From Candidatus Copromonas faecavium (nom. illeg.) (GTDB lineage: Bacteria; Bacillota; Clostridia; Lachnospirales; Lachnospiraceae), in the NCBI GenBank assembly GCA_018712915.1, contig DVGC01000025.1, positions 29,344-93,343 of the forward strand: a DNA stretch of 64,000 nt, in the 5' to 3' direction. A program made the position numbers and the translations under genes. The notes beneath the pieces are model-generated. The model ran no database searches. It saw only the letters and a program-made list of their open reading frames with translations, and was not told the origin of the DNA. Shown one piece after another: positions 60,753-64,000 of the stretch. Each line of letters begins with the position of its first letter. Position 1 is the first letter of the stretch.

Positions 60753-61964
60753 ATGAAAGCAGCAATCATGGGGTATGGCACAATTGGCTCAGGAGTATTT
60801 GAGGTTTTAAACAGAAACCGGGAAATCATTGCAAAGAAGGCGGGGGAACCGATTGATCCGGTTCGGATTCTGGATCTGAGAGACTTTCCGGGAGATCCGG
60901 CGGAACGCCTGATCGTTCATGAAATCGATGAAATTCTTAAGGATGAAGCCATTGGGATCGTGGTGGAGACCATGGGAGGAACCAGCCCTGCATATGAATT
61001 TGTCAGGAACTGTCTTCTGGCTGGAAAGCATGTGGTTACTTCCAATAAAGCTCTGGTGGCGGCCCACGGGACGGAGCTCCTTGCCATTGCGAAAAAAATG
61101 GGCGTCAGCTTTCTTTTTGAGGCCAGTGTGGGAGGCGGAATCCCGATTATCCGGACTATTAATGAAAGTCTGGCCGGAGAGCAGATCGAAGAGATTTCCG
61201 GAATCCTCAACGGAACGACGAATTATATTCTGACGAAGATGTGTGAGGAAGGCTGGAGCTTCGGGGATGCGCTGAAAAAGGCACAGGAAATGGGATATGC
61301 GGAGCGGAATCCGGAAGCAGATATTGAAGGGCAGGATACCTGTCGAAAAATTGCTATCCTGACGGCGGTGGCTTCCGGAAAAGAAGTGGACTACCGTGAA
61401 ATTCCGACAGAGGGGATTTCCAGGATTTCGGATTTGGATTTCAGCTATGCGGCCAGGATGGGAGCGGCCATCAAACTTTTTGGGTTCAGCAGGATGATGG
61501 ACGGAAACGTATATATGGAGGCGGCTCCGGTGTTTATTGATGTGAAAAATCCGCTGTACTCTGTGGATGGAGTGTTCAATGGGATCCTGGTGAAGGGAAA
61601 TATGCTGGGAACGTCCATGTATTATGGGAGCGGTGCAGGAAAGCTTCCGACGGCCAGTGCGGTTGTGGGAGATATGATTGAAGCGGTCCGGAGAACATGT
61701 GATCCCACGGCCCCGGGCTGGAGTGAGGAAAAACTATGCATTTCTCCTGCCTCCCTTCTGCCAAGAAAGTACTTTGCCAGGTTTGAAGGTTCCCGGGCAG
61801 AGAAAAAGGAAGCTGTGGAGGCGGCCTTCGGACGGGTAAAGTGGATGGTCCTTGAGGGACTGGATGAATTTGCTGTTCTTACTTCTCCCATGACCGGAGC
61901 AGAATTTGATGCTGCTGCGGAAAAAATCGGCGGGCTGCGTCAGAAAATTGCGGCGGAGCTATGA
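60753..61964 (+). CDS. hom: Homoserine dehydrogenase
   Basis: MKAAIMGYGTIGSGVFEVLNRN; VETMGGTSPAYEFVRNCLLAGKHVVTSNKALVAAHG; FEASVGGGIPIIRTINESLAGEQIEEISGILNGTTNYILTKM. Confidence 0.97.
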   Translation: MKAAIMGYGTIGSGVFEVLNRNREIIAKKAGEPIDPVRILDLRDFPGDPAERLIVHEIDEILKDEAIGIVVETMGGTSPAYEFVRNCLLAGKHVVTSNKALVAAHGTELLAIAKKMGVSFLFEASVGGGIPIIRTINESLAGEQIEEISGILNGTTNYILTKMCEEGWSFGDALKKAQEMGYAERNPEADIEGQDTCRKIAILTAVASGKEVDYREIPTEGISRISDLDFSYAARMGAAIKLFGFSRMMDGNVYMEAAPVFIDVKNPLYSVDGVFNGILVKGNMLGTSMYYGSGAGKLPTASAVVGDMIEAVRRTCDPTAPGWSEEKLCISPASLLPRKYFARFEGSRAEKKEAVEAAFGRVKWMVLEGLDEFAVLTSPMTGAEFDAAAEKIGGLRQKIAAEL

Positions 61965-62290
61965 GATGGCCCTGCCTGTTCCGAGTGCTGACCGGCCTGT
62001 ATTGCCCCGGCTGCGGCGGCACAAGGGCCGTGTGGGAGCTTTTGACCGGGCATCCCGTAAGAAGTTTTCTATATCATCCGCTGGTGCCCTACAGCGCGGC
62101 AGTGGCTCTGTGGCTTCTCATTTCTCATCTTCTGTACCGGTACACGGGGAATGAGAGATATCACAGGGAGCTGGAACTTGGATACGTCTATGTGGGAATT
62201 GCAGTCATCATTCTGAATTTCGTCATAAAAAATGTGCTTCTTCTTTCCGGAACAGACGTCCTTGAGCTCCTTTCTCAGGGAAGGTTTTAA
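61961..62290 (+). CDS. DUF2752 membrane protein
   Basis: ATGA overlap with hom; RVLTGLYCPGCGGTRAVWELLTGHPVRSFLYHPLVPY (CPGCGGTRA motif). Confidence 0.88.
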   Translation: MRWPCLFRVLTGLYCPGCGGTRAVWELLTGHPVRSFLYHPLVPYSAAVALWLLISHLLYRYTGNERYHRELELGYVYVGIAVIILNFVIKNVLLLSGTDVLELLSQGRF

Positions 62291-62373
62291 GAAAAGGGGA
62301 GGAGCTTTGGGACTGCACATCTGGCGAAGCCTTTATCTGATATGGGCAGCAAAAGAAGGAATCGGAGGCAGCC

Positions 62374-63141
62374 ATGCAGAACGACTGGTTTACAGTAGAG
62401 AATATCGATCAGGATACATTCCCCATCAGCGAATATAAGCACTGGGAAGAACCCCACTGTTATCTGGTATGCGGGAAAAAAAGAGCGATTCTCATTGATA
62501 CAGGGCTGGGGGTATCCAACATCAGAAACATTGTGGACAGATTGACGAAGCTGCCGGTTATGGCGGTAACGACTCATGCTCACTGGGACCACATTGGCGG
62601 GCATTCCTGCTTTGATGCGATTGCCGTACATGAGAAAGAGAAAGACTGGTTATCGGTCAGGTTTCCCATCCCTTTATCGGTTGTTAAAAAGAATTTGATG
62701 AGATTCCCATGTGATTTTCCGGAAGATTTTGATATAAATGCCTATCAGATTTTTCATGGGACACCTGAAAGACTTCTGCATGACGGTGATTTTCTGGACT
62801 TGGGCGGACGGAGAATCCAGGTACTTCATACGCCGGGGCATTCCCCAGGACATTGCTGTTTCTATGAGCCGGACCGAGGATATCTGTATTCCGGGGATTT
62901 GGTGTATAAAGGCTGTCTGGATATGTTTTATCCGACCACTTCCCCGGAGCTGTTTTTCCAATCCATAAGGCGGGTACAGAAGTATCATGTAAACAGAATC
63001 CTGCCGGGACATCATCAGCTGGAGCTCCCTGCTTCTCTGGTAGACGAGATCGAAGCCGGATTTTTGCAGCTGGAACAGTCCGGAAAGCTCAGGCAGGGAA
63101 GCGGTGTATTTGATTTCCGGAATTTTCAGATTCATATGTGA
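62374..63141 (+). CDS. MBL-fold metallo-hydrolase
   Basis: IDTGLGVSNIR; TTHAHWDHIGGH; HTPGHSPGHCCFYE; GHHQ. Confidence 0.9.
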   Translation: MQNDWFTVENIDQDTFPISEYKHWEEPHCYLVCGKKRAILIDTGLGVSNIRNIVDRLTKLPVMAVTTHAHWDHIGGHSCFDAIAVHEKEKDWLSVRFPIPLSVVKKNLMRFPCDFPEDFDINAYQIFHGTPERLLHDGDFLDLGGRRIQVLHTPGHSPGHCCFYEPDRGYLYSGDLVYKGCLDMFYPTTSPELFFQSIRRVQKYHVNRILPGHHQLELPASLVDEIEAGFLQLEQSGKLRQGSGVFDFRNFQIHM

Positions 63142-63218
63142 TTGGAGACGGCCGCCAACGTGTTCCAGCGGCTTCAGAAGCCGATGCCGGATTCCCCAAT
63201 TTATATGTGAGTGTAAGC

Positions 63219-63252
63219 AGCCGCTGCGGGAAGATTCCGACAGCGGCATTTT
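63219..63252 (+). terminator. Terminator-like hairpin
   Basis: GCCGCTG-cgggaagattccga-CAGCGGC-ATTTTTAT. Confidence 0.6.
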
Positions 63253-63339
63253 TATGCAGGGGACATGTTTGGGGACAGAGTCAGAAAAATCGTGTCACGC
63301 GGGGCAGCAGAATCTTTATTTTCAAAAGGGGGAAGCAGA

Positions 63340-63903
63340 ATGCATGCATTTACAAAATTGCCTGCATGGGAACAAATGCTCAAAAGAATTGTCTGGCAGC
63401 AGTTGGGGGAAATAAACGGAAAAAGGATTCTTGACTTCGGAAGCGGGGAGGGAATAACGGCTGCCCATTATTCTGAGAACAATTCGGTAATTGCAATTGA
63501 GCCGTCTGAAGAAATGCTCTCGAAGGCATGGAGAAATGATAAATATGTTCAAATAGCTGGAGATGTTTCGGCGCTTGCGGAATTTGAAAGTGATTCTTTT
63601 GATTTGATTATCTGCCATAATGTTTTGGAGTATATTGATGATAAAAAAACAGCGATAACTGAGATGTCGCGTTTGCTGAAAACTGGAGGAACTCTTTCAA
63701 TTGTCAAACATAACCGCTTTGGGAGAGTGATGCAGATGGCTGTATTACTTAATGATATTAACAGAGCAAATGATTTGCTGGATGGAAAGAACAGTACAGC
63801 TTCAAAATTCGGATGTATCCGGTATTATGAAGATGATGATATCTTAAAATGGTGCAATCAATTAAAGTTAAAGCCTGCAAATAAAAAGTCAAGGCTAAAT
63901 TGA
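63340..63903 (+). CDS. Class I SAM-dependent methyltransferase
   Basis: MHAFTKLPAWEQMLKRIVWQQLGEINGKRILDFGSGEGITAAHYSENNSVIAIEPSEEML; AAAAGGGGG upstream of ATG. C-terminus may be truncated. Confidence 0.82.
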   Translation: MHAFTKLPAWEQMLKRIVWQQLGEINGKRILDFGSGEGITAAHYSENNSVIAIEPSEEMLSKAWRNDKYVQIAGDVSALAEFESDSFDLIICHNVLEYIDDKKTAITEMSRLLKTGGTLSIVKHNRFGRVMQMAVLLNDINRANDLLDGKNSTASKFGCIRYYEDDDILKWCNQLKLKPANKKSRLN

Positions 63904-64000
63904 TGAACATTGAAAATTTTATACAGGTTGAAAAAATAGGTATCACAATAAGACCACCACGCCTGTGCTGGCCTGAAAAAGTATTGTGGAATTATTCGGA

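Overview
The window is a gene-dense, mid-GC Firmicutes chromosome segment. I infer Lachnospiraceae (Clostridium cluster XIVa-like) from gene content. It contains: a minus-strand [FeFe]-hydrogenase operon (HydA partial, HydB/NuoF-like, HydC/NuoE-like); rpoB-rpoC; a ~12.9 kb segment separating rpoC from the str operon (CDF transporter, diaminopropionate ammonia-lyase, Met-rich surface protein, TPR glycosyltransferase, collagen-like protein, a two-gene 2-hydroxyacyl-CoA dehydratase/activator system, a repeat-dense noncoding patch, glpK, a thioesterase); rpsL-rpsG-fusA-tuf; surface, peptidase, two-component, S1, RelQ-like and dtd genes; an extracytoplasmic trigger-factor-like lipoprotein; xpt; a surface-glycan cluster (TPP enzyme, epimerase, three GT2 proteins, polyprenyl glycosylphosphotransferase, LCP protein); pstSCAB-phoU behind a clear PhoP-box-like array; nitrilase-family hydrolase; ACT-hom-DUF2752; MBL hydrolase; and a methyltransferase in an AT-rich tail. 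I saw no rRNA, tRNA, CRISPR array or intact transposase. The strongest leads are: (i) the dehydratase-activator fusion, which has an in-frame Shine-Dalgarno/ATG exactly at the domain junction; (ii) the 20.48-20.93 kb patch with 23-bp and 19-bp tandem repeats plus a ~31-bp-arm hairpin; (iii) the ~330-nt structured spacer inside rpsL-rpsG; (iv) a Cys-motif insertion in the TPP enzyme; and (v) the trigger-factor-like lipoprotein. Family calls come from reading the translations. No database search was run.
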